Part shown: positions 56,402 to 64,000 of the stretch, one piece after another
Layout: every line of letters starts with the position of its first letter
Numbering within the stretch: position 1 is the first letter of the stretch
From: AA29 sp041481445
Lineage (GTDB): Bacteria > Acidobacteriota > Vicinamibacteria > Fen-336
NCBI GenBank assembly: GCA_041481445.1
Contig: JBGPBV010000004.1
Location: 1 to 64,000, forward strand
Length of the DNA stretch: 64,000 nucleotides
Direction: 5' to 3'
Program-made: the position numbers and the translations under genes
Notes under the pieces: model-generated
Told to the model about the DNA's origin: nothing
Database searches by the model: none
What the model saw: only the letters and a program-made list of their open reading frames with translations

Positions 56402-59067
56402 GCCTCCGACCGCAGCGCGGTCATCGGGCTCACCGCGGTGGCCCGCCGGGCCGGGAGCAGGCAGGCGCCGGCGGCGGCGGCGACGAGCACCAGCGCGGAC
56501 CCCGCGTAGCAGACGGGATCGGTCGGCCCGATGCCGAAGAGCAGGCCGGAGACGAGCCGCGAGAGGGCGAGCGCGCCCGCGATCCCGAGGGCGAGGCCGG
56601 CCGCCACCGAGGTCATCCCCTCGCGCAGGACCATCGTCGTGATGCGCCCGCGGTCGGCCCCGAGGGCCATCCGGATCCCGATCTCGTGGGTGCGCTGGCT
56701 GACCGAGTACGCGATGAGGCCGCTCAGGCCGGCGGCGGTGATCACGAGCGCGAGCACCGCGAACAGGCCCAGCAGCACCGTCGTGACCTTCGGCGAGGAG
56801 AGGGCCTCGCCGCGGATGTCGTCCAGGGTCCTCACCTCGCTCACCGCGGTGTCGGCGTCGGCCAGCCGCGCCGCCGCCCGCATGTGCTCGGCCGCGCGCG
56901 CGGGGTCGCCCATCATGCGCACGAACACGGTCGAGGTCACGCCCGGGAACTCCACGAACGGGAGGTAGATGGCGTCGGCCGGCTCCTGATCGAGCCCGGC
57001 CTGCCGGATGTCTCCGACCACGCCCACCACCGTCCGCCAGGTCTTGCCGTTGTCGCCGGAGATCCGGCGGCCGACCGGGTCGGCGTCCCCCCAGTGGCGG
57101 TGGGCCAGGCGCTGGTTCACGACGACCACGGGAAGGGCGCCCGCGCGGTCGCGCTCGTCGAACACCCGGCCGCGCAGGGTCGGCACGGCCAGGGCGGCGA
57201 AGTAGGCGGGGCTGACCCCGATGAAGGTGGCCTTCGGGGGCGGCCCGCCCGGCGCCCGGCCCTCCACCATGAAGGTGCCGTCGTTCTGGTACTGGTTGTT
57301 CAGCGGGAACGTCCAGGCGTTGGCCACCGCCACCACCCCCGGCATCGTCTTGATCTGGTCCTCCATCGTCCGGAAGAGCCTGCCCAGCCGCTCGGTGTCC
57401 ACGCGATGCTCGGCCGTGAAGAACTTCGTGAAGTTGACGCTGAGGGTCGCGGTCAGCACGTTCTCGGCCTGGAACCCGGTGTCCACGCGGCGGAGGTTCT
57501 CGAAGCTCCGCAGCATGAGGGCGGCCCCGATGAGGAGCATGAACGACAGCGCGAGCTGCCAGGCCACCAGGCCCGCGCGCACGCGCTGCCGCCGCCGGTC
57601 GCCGGTGGTGCGCCCGTTCTCGCCCATGAGGGCCAGGGCGATCTTCTCGCGGCCGGGCAGCCCGGGCAGCGTGCCCGCCAGCACCCCCGTGAGGACGGAG
57701 ACGAGGAGGGTGAACACGAGCACGGAGCCGTCGATCTCCACCTCCGCCGCGCGCGGCGTGAGACGGGCGGCGAAGGTGGCGAGCAGCCCGCGGGTGAGGT
57801 AGGCGAAGAGGAGGCCGAGCACGCCTCCGGCCAGGGCCACGATCGTGCTCTCGGTGAGGAGCTGGCGCATCAGGCGCGCCCCTCCGGCCCCCAGGGCGGA
57901 GCGGATCGCCAGCTCGCGATTGCGCTCGACCAGGCGCGCCAGCGTGAGGTTGGCCACGTTCGCGCAGGCGATGAGCAGGACGAGGGCCACCGTGGCCAGC
58001 AGGACCAGGAACGTGGGGCGGGCCCGCTGCACCAGGTTCTCCTTGAGGGGAGTGAGCGCGGCGTGCACGTCCGCGTCCTTCGGGAAGGAGTCGGGGTAGG
58101 CGGTGCGCAGCCGCTGGGTCACGCTCTCGGCGTCCGCCTGCGCCTGGGCCAGGGTCACCCCGGGGGCGATGCGCGCGGCCGCCCCCAGCATGCGCGCGCG
58201 GCGGTTCTCGAGGGTGGCCGGACGGTTGCGGAACGGGCAGATCGTGGACGGCATGTAGACGTCGTTCTCCTGCGGGTACTGCGGGATGGGCGGCAGCACC
58301 CCCACCACGGTGTGCACGCGGTCGTTCATCTCGAACCGGCGGCCCACGATGCCGGGATCACTGCCCAGCGCCCGCCAGTACTCGTGGCTGAGCAGGAGGA
58401 CGGCGTCCGCGTTGGGAGCCTCGTCGGAGGCGCGGAACATGCGCCCGAACAGGGGCTTGATCTCCAGCACGTCGAAGAAATTCCAGGAGACGACCCCCGT
58501 GCGCACGCGCCGGGCGTCGCCGTTGCCCAGGAGCGTGAAGTCCATGGTGTGGAACTCGACCAGCCCGTCGAAGGACCGGCTCATCTCGCGGTAGTCGCGG
58601 ATCTCCAGCGGGGAGAAGCCGAGGTTGTTGGTGCCGGAGCGGGCGTCGTTCTGGCCCAGGACGACGACCTGCTCGCCGCGCGCGTAGGGCAGGGGCTTGA
58701 GGAGGACGCCGTTGACGAGGCTGAACACGGCGGTGTTGGCGCCGATGCCGAGCCCGAGGGTCAGCACCACGGCGGCGGTGAAGCCGGGGCTGCGCCGGAG
58801 GCCGCGCAGGCCGTAGCGCACGTCCTGGCCCAGGACCTCGAGGAAGCGGCCCCCCCAGGACTCCCGGCAGTCCTCCTTGGCCTGGTCCACGCCTCCGAAG
58901 GCGACGAGGGCGGCCCGCCGCGCCTCCTCCGGGTCCATGCCGCGGCGCAGGTTGGCCTCCGTCTCCAGGTCGAGATGGTGGCGCACCTCGGCCTCGAGCT
59001 CGGTCTCCTGCCGGTTCCGCATGGCCAGGCCGCGCAGGGCGCGGTACGCGCGAGAGAAGAGCTTCAT
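56398..59067 (-). CDS. MacB-like orphan permease (ADOP type)
   Basis: 889 residues from ATG 59067 with GGAGGG 4 nt upstream. An N-terminal cytoplasmic segment (RNRQETELEAEVRHHLDLETE) typical of acidobacterial duplicated orphan permeases is followed by two MacB-PCD/FtsX modules, each with one helix, a large periplasmic part and three helices: FTAAVVLTLGLGIGANTAVFSLVNGVLL starts the first, and ALALSRLVSGLLFGIGPTDP ends the second. No ATPase gene is nearby, which fits the orphan permease group. Substrate unknown. It lies 14 nt after padR and overlaps the P460 gene. Confidence 0.92.
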   Translation of the reverse strand: MKLFSRAYRALRGLAMRNRQETELEAEVRHHLDLETEANLRRGMDPEEARRAALVAFGGVDQAKEDCRESWGGRFLEVLGQDVRYGLRGLRRSPGFTAAVVLTLGLGIGANTAVFSLVNGVLLKPLPYARGEQVVVLGQNDARSGTNNLGFSPLEIRDYREMSRSFDGLVEFHTMDFTLLGNGDARRVRTGVVSWNFFDVLEIKPLFGRMFRASDEAPNADAVLLLSHEYWRALGSDPGIVGRRFEMNDRVHTVVGVLPPIPQYPQENDVYMPSTICPFRNRPATLENRRARMLGAAARIAPGVTLAQAQADAESVTQRLRTAYPDSFPKDADVHAALTPLKENLVQRARPTFLVLLATVALVLLIACANVANLTLARLVERNRELAIRSALGAGGARLMRQLLTESTIVALAGGVLGLLFAYLTRGLLATFAARLTPRAAEVEIDGSVLVFTLLVSVLTGVLAGTLPGLPGREKIALALMGENGRTTGDRRRQRVRAGLVAWQLALSFMLLIGAALMLRSFENLRRVDTGFQAENVLTATLSVNFTKFFTAEHRVDTERLGRLFRTMEDQIKTMPGVVAVANAWTFPLNNQYQNDGTFMVEGRAPGGPPPKATFIGVSPAYFAALAVPTLRGRVFDERDRAGALPVVVVNQRLAHRHWGDADPVGRRISGDNGKTWRTVVGVVGDIRQAGLDQEPADAIYLPFVEFPGVTSTVFVRMMGDPARAAEHMRAAARLADADTAVSEVRTLDDIRGEALSSPKVTTVLLGLFAVLALVITAAGLSGLIAYSVSQRTHEIGIRMALGADRGRITTMVLREGMTSVAAGLALGIAGALALSRLVSGLLFGIGPTDPVCYAGSALVLVAAAAGACLLPARRATAVSPMTALRSEA

Positions 59068-59081
59068 GATCCCTCCGCCGC

Positions 59082-59414
59082 TCAAGCCGTCTGCAGGATG
59101 CGACCCACCGCCGAGGCCAGTCGCCGCCAGTTCTCGGTCTCCGTCTCGAGCTGGCGCTGGCCGCTGCGGGTGAGCCGGTAGAACTTCGCCTTGCGGTTGT
59201 TCTCGGACGTGCCCCATTCCGCGGCGATCCAGCCCTCGCCCTCCAGCCGGTGCAGCGCCGGGTAGAGCGAGCCCTGGTTGACGCGCAGCACGTCCTCGGA
59301 CACCTGCTGGATGCGCTGGGCGATGCCCCATCCGTGCATGGGCCCCGGGGCCAGCGTCTTCAGGATGAGCACGTCGAGCGTGCCCTGGAGCAGGTCGACG
59401 TTGGGTCGTGTCAA
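59082..59414 (-). CDS. PadR family transcriptional repressor
   Basis: 110 residues from TTG 59414, giving the standard start TRPNVDLLQGTLDVLILKTL; AGGGGG precedes by 4 nt. The winged-helix part has GPMHGWGIAQRIQQ and VNQGSLYPALHRLEGEGWI, followed by the dimer helix. PadR proteins without a large effector domain often respond to small hydrophobic drugs or stress. It is the first gene of padR-ADOP-P460 and its own promoter carries the palindrome at 59431-59460, so autoregulation is likely. Confidence 0.92.
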   Translation of the reverse strand: MTRPNVDLLQGTLDVLILKTLAPGPMHGWGIAQRIQQVSEDVLRVNQGSLYPALHRLEGEGWIAAEWGTSENNRKAKFYRLTRSGQRQLETETENWRRLASAVGRILQTA

Positions 59415-59430
59415 GGGTCCCCCTAGACGA

Positions 59431-59467
59431 TCGACAGGAATGTAGTGCGACTCCTGTCGAATGTCAA
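59431..59467 (-). promoter_or_regulatory. padR promoter with inverted-repeat operator
   Basis: On the minus strand TTGACA (59462-59467), 17-nt spacer, TACATT (59439-59444). The inverted repeat TCGACAGGA (59431-59439), 12-nt gap, TCCTGTCGA (59452-59460) covers the spacer and the -10. A perfect 9-bp dyad on a near-consensus promoter is what a PadR dimer would be expected to bind. Confidence 0.75.
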
Positions 59468-59474
59468 GGGGAGT

Positions 59475-59521
59475 CTTCGGCCCGACCGGCCGTGGCACTG
59501 GAGCAGCCGGTCGGGCCGAAG
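59475..59521 (-). terminator. Long perfect hairpin between ABC exporter and padR
   Basis: 16-bp perfect stem (59475-59490 against 59506-59521), 15-nt loop, no T-run. It lies 8 bp upstream of the padR -35, downstream of the ABC exporter stop, and probably ends or insulates that transcript. A second, 7-bp repeat TTTTCGT/ACGAAAA with 6-nt gap lies at 59564-59583. Confidence 0.6.
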
Positions 59522-59676
59522 GCTGTTGAAGTCGCGCCGTCCGGCCGTGTCGCCGCGGACACGTTTTCGTTCCGGCACGAAAATCACCGCAATTCCGGGA
59601 GCTCTGAGAGCCACGGCGGAGCTCGGAAGCCAGCCCGCGGTCGGCCCGCAGCGAGTCGAAGGCCGGCGACCGAACC

Positions 59677-61479
59677 TCAGCCCGTCGCGACGGCCACGAC
59701 CGGCGCCGCCAGACGCGGACCGGAAGCCAGCGACCCCGCCCTCCGCTCGCCCACCTGCTGGCGCCACATCGCGTAGTACAGGCCCTTCTCCTCCAGGAGC
59801 CCCTCGTGCCGGCCCGACTCCACCACGTGGCCGCGCTCGAGGACGTAGATGCGGTCGGCGTGCATGACGGTGGACAGCCGGTGGGCGATCAGGATCGTGA
59901 TCGCGTCCCCGCGCGTGGCCACGTCCCGGATGGTGCGGCTGATGTCCTCCTCCGTCAGCGAGTCGAGCGACGACGTCGCCTCGTCGAACACCAGGAGCTG
60001 CGGCCGGCGCAGGAGGGCGCGCGCGATGGCCAGGCGCTGGCGCTCGCCGCCCGACACCTTCACCCCGCCCTCGCCGATCACCGTGTCCAGGCCGCGGTCG
60101 GCGCGGGCGAGCAGGGGCTGGCAGGCCGCCTGGCCGAGCACCTCCAGGCACTCCTCGTCGGTGGCGCCCGGCCGCACGAACAGCAGGTTCTCGCGGATGG
60201 TGCCCGAGAAGAGCTGGGTGTCCTGGGTGACGAGCCCGATGCGCTCGCGGAGGCGGTCGAGGTCCACCACGTCCGAGGGGCGGCGGTTGTAGAGGATCTG
60301 CCCGGACTGCGGGTGGTAGAGCCCGACCAGCAGCTTGACGAGCGTGGTCTTGCCCGAGCCCGACGGCCCGACGAACGCCACCGTCTCCCCCGTGCGCACG
60401 GAGAACCGCACGTCGACAAGGGCGGGCGCGGCCGCGGTCTGGTGCGTGAAGGTCACGGAGTCGAAGCCGAGGTCCACGAGCGGATCGACCACGACGGCGT
60501 CGGCCGGCCGCCGCTCGGCGGGGATGGCGAGGATGGCCTGGAACTGCGCCATGCTCGCCTCCGTCTCCCGGAAGACGCCGATGACCTCGCCCACCTGCTG
60601 CAGGGGGCCGAAGATGAAGAACGAGTAGATCCAGAGCGAGAAGAACTGGCCGACCGTGATGCGCTGGGTGTAGATGAGGTAGAGCATCAGGCCGAGGATG
60701 GAGGTGCGCAGGGCGTTGACGGCGGTGCCCTGGACGAAGCTCAGGGAGCGCAGGTAGCGGACCTTGCGCAGCTCCAGGCCGAGGATCTTGGCGGTGGTGG
60801 CGTTGAGCCGGCCCACCTCCTGGGCGGCCAGGCCCAGGCTCTTCACCAGCTCGATGTTGCGCAGGGACTCCGTGGTGGATCCGGCCAGGGCCACCGTCTC
60901 CTTCACGATGGCCGTCTGCACGGTCTTGATGCGGCGGCTGAGGGTCGAGCTCAAGAGGGCGAGCAGGGGCACGCAGGCGAAGTAGGCGGGGCCGATGATC
61001 CAGTGGACGCTGAAGGCGTACACGGTCACGAACACGATGCCGACGAGGGTGGTGAAGAGGACGTCGATCGACGACTTGATCAGCCGCTCCACGTCCGTGC
61101 GGACCTTCTGCAGCTTGCCCAGCGTCTCCCCGCTGCGCTGGTCCTCGAAGACCTGGTAGGGCAGGTCCAGGGAGTGCCGGATCCCGTCCGCGTAGAGCTG
61201 CGCGCCCAGGCGCTGCGTCACCACGTTGATGAAGTAGTCCTGGAAGTTCTTGGCCACCCGCGAGACGAAGGCCACGCCCACCGCGGCCAGGAGCAGCAGG
61301 GACACCCCGCGGAAGAACTCGCCCGTCGTGTACTCGCGGAAGCGCATGGCGTAGCGGTCGATCACGAAGCGGAAGATCAGCGGATCGAGGAGGGAGAAGA
61401 CCTGGTTCACCGCGGCCAGCCCGAGGGCGAGGACGACCAGGCCCCAGTACCGGCCGAGGTAGGACCAGAGCAGCTTCAT
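59677..61479 (-). CDS. ABC exporter, fused membrane and ATPase domains
   Basis: 600 residues from ATG 61479 overlapping the SGNH gene stop (ATGA). Six-helix type-1 exporter domain (1-330), then ATPase with Walker A GPSGSGKTT (371-379), VSGGERQ signature (476-482) and Walker B LLVFDEATSSLD (Glu500 catalytic). A half-transporter of the MsbA/lipid-drug type, expected to work as homodimer. The C-terminus has a 25-residue extension. Coupling to an SGNH lipoprotein gene suggests export and trimming of the same lipid or polymer; inferred. Confidence 0.92.
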   Translation of the reverse strand: MKLLWSYLGRYWGLVVLALGLAAVNQVFSLLDPLIFRFVIDRYAMRFREYTTGEFFRGVSLLLLAAVGVAFVSRVAKNFQDYFINVVTQRLGAQLYADGIRHSLDLPYQVFEDQRSGETLGKLQKVRTDVERLIKSSIDVLFTTLVGIVFVTVYAFSVHWIIGPAYFACVPLLALLSSTLSRRIKTVQTAIVKETVALAGSTTESLRNIELVKSLGLAAQEVGRLNATTAKILGLELRKVRYLRSLSFVQGTAVNALRTSILGLMLYLIYTQRITVGQFFSLWIYSFFIFGPLQQVGEVIGVFRETEASMAQFQAILAIPAERRPADAVVVDPLVDLGFDSVTFTHQTAAAPALVDVRFSVRTGETVAFVGPSGSGKTTLVKLLVGLYHPQSGQILYNRRPSDVVDLDRLRERIGLVTQDTQLFSGTIRENLLFVRPGATDEECLEVLGQAACQPLLARADRGLDTVIGEGGVKVSGGERQRLAIARALLRRPQLLVFDEATSSLDSLTEEDISRTIRDVATRGDAITILIAHRLSTVMHADRIYVLERGHVVESGRHEGLLEEKGLYYAMWRQQVGERRAGSLASGPRLAAPVVAVATG

Positions 61480-62513
61480 CGCGGCCAGCGGAAGAAGGAC
61501 CAGGTCTGGGCGCTGGCGGCGGGCGTGGCCCTGCCGTGGGCGATGGCCTCGAAGAAGGTCTGGGAGATGAGCGTGTACCCGGCGTCGTTCGGGTGCACGT
61601 GGTCCGAGAAGAGGCTGGTCAGGTCGCGCTGGGCCAGGAAGGTCTTCTCGCTGTCGACGAGGAACGCGCCCTCCTGCTGCGCCATCGGCCGCAGCAGGGC
61701 GTTGACGTCCGACACCCACTTGTTCCGGCTGGCCGGGTTCATCGAGGGGTTCGCGGGGATGATCGTGGAGATGAAGGGCAGGCTCCTTGCCGCCTTGACC
61801 GCCTGGACGACGGCCCGCAGGTTGTCCACGGTGGGGCAGTTCGGCTTGTCCTGGCACTCCGGCGCGTTCCAGTCGTTGGTGCCGTACAGGATGAGGGTGT
61901 ACGCCGGATTCGAGGCCAGGTGGCGCTTGATGCGCTCGACGGCCTCCCAGCTGTTCGTCGCTTCCGCACCGTGAACAGTAACGATCGCGCCCCCGAACTG
62001 CGCGGCCAGGCGGTTCTGCAGGTCGCGCGGATAGCCGCCCGCGGTGCCGCCGTCCCCGCGGGTGATGCTGTCCCCGAAGGCCATGTAGACGTTGGGCTCG
62101 TTGCCCTGGATGGGAAGGGTCAGGCCCACCATGGTCTGGGCGCCGTCGGGCAGGGCGACCTGGAACGGGGCGGAGGCCTCCGCGGCGTAGAAGGGCGGCA
62201 GCGTCTCCGCGCGGACGGTCACCGTCTGCATGCCCGCGGGCACGCCGGTCACGACCGCGCGGCCGGTGCCCTTCTCCGAGCGGGCGGACCGGCCACCGAC
62301 CGTGACCTCCACGTCGGGCACGCGGATCGTCTCCTCCGCGTCCGCGCGGCCGTTCCCGTTCTCGTCGTAGTAGAGGGTGGCCACCACGGTCGCGCCCGGC
62401 GCCGTCGAGGGCGAAGGCACCGGGTTGGGCCCGGAGGGAGAGCCGCCGCCACCGCCGCAGGCGGCGAGGCTCGCGGGCAGGAGGATGAGCACAGCGCGAA
62501 GGAACTTCTTCAT
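61476..62513 (-). CDS. SGNH/GDSL hydrolase lipoprotein
   Basis: 345 residues from ATG 62513. Lipobox LAAC with Cys19, then a glycine/proline linker, a small Ig-like domain (VVATLYYDENGNGRADAEETIRV), and the SGNH core: AFGDSITRG with nucleophile Ser149, a glycine block, LYGTNDW and SDHVHPND with the Asp-His pair near the end. Esterase or acyl/acetyl hydrolase, on the periplasmic face. Promoter box TAAGAT is 12 nt before the ATG. First gene of a two-gene unit with the ABC exporter. Confidence 0.9.
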   Translation of the reverse strand: MKKFLRAVLILLPASLAACGGGGGSPSGPNPVPSPSTAPGATVVATLYYDENGNGRADAEETIRVPDVEVTVGGRSARSEKGTGRAVVTGVPAGMQTVTVRAETLPPFYAAEASAPFQVALPDGAQTMVGLTLPIQGNEPNVYMAFGDSITRGDGGTAGGYPRDLQNRLAAQFGGAIVTVHGAEATNSWEAVERIKRHLASNPAYTLILYGTNDWNAPECQDKPNCPTVDNLRAVVQAVKAARSLPFISTIIPANPSMNPASRNKWVSDVNALLRPMAQQEGAFLVDSEKTFLAQRDLTSLFSDHVHPNDAGYTLISQTFFEAIAHGRATPAASAQTWSFFRWPR

Positions 62514-62525
62514 GCCAAAGTCGTC

Positions 62526-62531
62526 ATCTTA
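62526..62531 (-). promoter_or_regulatory. -10 box TAAGAT of the SGNH gene
   Basis: TAAGAT on the minus strand, 12 nt before ATG 62513, no Shine-Dalgarno between them; near-leaderless. Confidence 0.45.
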
Positions 62532-62610
62532 CACCGACCAATGTCTTGGACGGTGCAGGTAACGCAACCTTTGACGATCGGGACTCGTCTTATGGATCGG
62601 AGGTTGCGAA

Positions 62611-62868
62611 ATGGGCCGACTCATTGCCGTGCTTGCTCTTGCTGGCGCCGCCGCCTTCGCCTCACATCCGGGCGCGGGGTCCCGCTCCCACAACGCGGCC
62701 GCACCCGCGACGGTGGCGGCTTCCGCACCCGCCGCGGTAGCGCCGGCGGCGACCGACCCTGTCTTCGAGATGGCGGAGCGTGACCTGGCCCGCCGGCAGG
62801 CCGAGGTCGGCCTGGTCGGATCGGCGCCGCTGTTCGGCGCGGAAGGGCTCCCCAAGCCCACGCGGTAG
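62611..62868 (+). CDS. Small secreted hypothetical protein
   Basis: 85 residues from ATG 62611 with CGGAGG 7 nt upstream. Signal peptide LIAVLALAGAAAFASHPGAG, then a low-complexity Ala/Pro stretch (NAAAPATVAASAPAAVAPAA) and a short helix DPVFEMAERDLARRQAEVGLVG. No known domain. Separated by 59 nt from the S9 peptidase gene, with an inverted repeat between, so it may be a separate unit. Confidence 0.6.
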   Translation: MGRLIAVLALAGAAAFASHPGAGSRSHNAAAPATVAASAPAAVAPAATDPVFEMAERDLARRQAEVGLVGSAPLFGAEGLPKPTR

Positions 62869-62892
62869 GTCGCCGTTCCGGGTTCTCCCGCC

Positions 62893-62913
62893 GGGGTAGT
62901 GAGAGACTACCCC
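62893..62913 (+). promoter_or_regulatory. Inverted repeat before the S9 peptidase gene
   Basis: GGGGTAGT (62893-62900), 5-nt gap, ACTACCCC (62906-62913); perfect 8-bp dyad ending 14 nt before the ATG at 62928. Could be an operator or end hairpin of the preceding small gene. Confidence 0.5.
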
Positions 62914-62927
62914 TCGGGAGGGACCCC

Positions 62928-64000
62928 ATGAGAGAACGCACCCTGCGCTGCGCGTGGACGTGCAGCGCGACCATCCTCGCCGCGGCGGCCGCCGCCGGCG
63001 CCCAGACCCCGGGTGATCCCGACGCGATGCGTCGCCCGTTCTCGATCGCGGACTTCTATCGCCTGACGCCGGTGCTCGAGCCCACGATCTCACCCGACGG
63101 GCGCACGATCGTGTACTCCGTCACCACGCGCGATCTCGCGGCGGCGAAGCAGACCATCCATCTCTGGCGCGTCGACGCCGACGGCGGCCACGCGCGCCCG
63201 CTCACCAGCGGCGACTCCACGAACCAGCAGCCGGCCTTCACGCCGGACGGTAGCCGGCTCGGGTTCCTCTCCACGCGCTCGGGCGAGTCGCAGGTCTGGG
63301 CGCTGCCTTTCGCGGGAGGCGAGGCGGAGCCGGTGACGTCGTTCCCGGGCGGGGTGGGCGAGTTCGTGTGGGCTCCCGACGGCCGCCATCTGGTGGCGGC
63401 GGTGGACGTCCATCCCGGGTGCGGAGCGGACGCCGCCTGCAACAAGAGCAAGGACGACGCGCGGCAGAAGGACCCGATCAAGGCCCACGTGGCCGAGGGC
63501 CTCCTCTACCGGCATTGGAACCAGTGGCAGGACGGAAAGCGCACCCACCTCCTGCTCTTCGACCTGGCGGCCAGGAAGGACGATCCCACCGCCGTGCGCG
63601 ACCTCACGCCCGGCGAATTCGACGCGCCGGTGTTCGAGCTCGGCGGGCATGGAGGCTTCGCGGTCTCGCCCGACGGCAAGGAGCTCGCGTTCGCGTCGAA
63701 CCACGCGCCGGATCCCGCCTCGTCCACGAATTCCGACCTGTGGGTGGTTGCGCTCGACGCCGGTCCGGAGGGCCTGCGCGCGCCGAGGAACGTCACCGCG
63801 GACAACCCGGCCTGGGACGGCTCGCCCCGCTACTCGCCGGACGGCCGCTTCATCGCCTATCGCACCCAGCGCGTGCCCGGCTACGAGTCGGATCGGTTCC
63901 GCCTCGCCCTCTTGGACCGCGGGTCGGGGCGTAGCCGCGTCCTCACCGAGGACTTCGACGACTGGGTCACCGACCTCGCCTGGTCCGCCGACTCGCGCAG
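62928..64000 (+). CDS. S9 family peptidase, N-terminal part (partial)
   Basis: At least 357 codons from ATG 62928 (GGAGGG 5 nt upstream), open to the window end. A signal peptide ends near AAAGAQ. Then PFSIADFYRLTPVLEPTISPDGRTIVYSVTTRDL and repeated SPDG/TPDG blades (QPAFTPDGSRLGFLSTRSGESQVWALP, GFAVSPDGKELAFASNH, SPRYSPDGRFIAYRTQR), the N-terminal beta-propeller of dipeptidyl-aminopeptidase/acylaminoacyl-peptidase proteins. The catalytic alpha/beta hydrolase part with Ser-Asp-His lies beyond the edge, so activity is inferred from family. Probably periplasmic. Confidence 0.85.
   Translation, partial: MRERTLRCAWTCSATILAAAAAAGAQTPGDPDAMRRPFSIADFYRLTPVLEPTISPDGRTIVYSVTTRDLAAAKQTIHLWRVDADGGHARPLTSGDSTNQQPAFTPDGSRLGFLSTRSGESQVWALPFAGGEAEPVTSFPGGVGEFVWAPDGRHLVAAVDVHPGCGADAACNKSKDDARQKDPIKAHVAEGLLYRHWNQWQDGKRTHLLLFDLAARKDDPTAVRDLTPGEFDAPVFELGGHGGFAVSPDGKELAFASNHAPDPASSTNSDLWVVALDAGPEGLRAPRNVTADNPAWDGSPRYSPDGRFIAYRTQRVPGYESDRFRLALLDRGSGRSRVLTEDFDDWVTDLAWSADSR

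Overview
The window is about 64 kb of very GC-rich bacterial chromosome, probably from an Acidobacteriota member. The clues are a PadR repressor next to a MacB-like orphan permease of the ADOP type, large secreted Asp-box (VPS10-like) and DUF1800/DUF1501 proteins, a Ser/Thr kinase and an S9 peptidase. Taxonomy is inferred from gene content only. I see no rRNA, tRNA, CRISPR array or insertion sequence. Both ends cut genes: the tail of metH on the left and the start of an S9-family peptidase on the right.

Layout. 1-6634 (+): end of metH, an NPPY methyltransferase, a Tat-exported barrel protein, an orphan Hcp, an Smr protein, inositol-3-phosphate synthase and small unknown genes. 6701-14197 (-): a NUDIX/TPR pair and the operon ileS-lspA-lgt-rluD, which couples a tRNA synthetase to lipoprotein maturation. 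14361-15409: a cysteine-rich mini-lipoprotein (+) convergent with a membrane protein (-). 15532-32671 (+): one tightly coupled run of 14 genes with five B12-binding-type radical SAM enzymes, a sixth SPASM-like radical SAM enzyme, three methyltransferases, a flippase, a nucleotidyltransferase-fold protein, an amidohydrolase, a haem-binding outer-membrane barrel and a GT87 glycosyltransferase fused to a beta-propeller tail. It is the best candidate for an undescribed system. 32682-43017: secreted Asp-box protein, PHP hydrolase, GAF protein, a kinase with a pilin-like tail, HIT, DUF1499, mutY and murA. 43105-50124 (-): a 1490-residue subtilase, prmC, prfA and rpmE. 50315-55735: DUF1800/DUF1501 pair, a small barrel protein, and TPR and HEAT proteins. 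55778-62513 (-): PadR-ADOP-cytochrome P460 operon and an SGNH lipoprotein with an ABC exporter. 62611-end (+): a small secreted protein and the S9 peptidase.

Expression signals show three recurring habits. Many operon genes start inside the previous stop codon as NTGA, and all four bases occur at N, including apparent CTG starts (prmC is the clearest). Several genes carry a TAnnnT -10 box only 7-12 nt before the start codon with no Shine-Dalgarno, which suggests leaderless or near-leaderless transcripts. Two promoters with clear palindromes (radical SAM cluster and padR) look like repressor-controlled sites.
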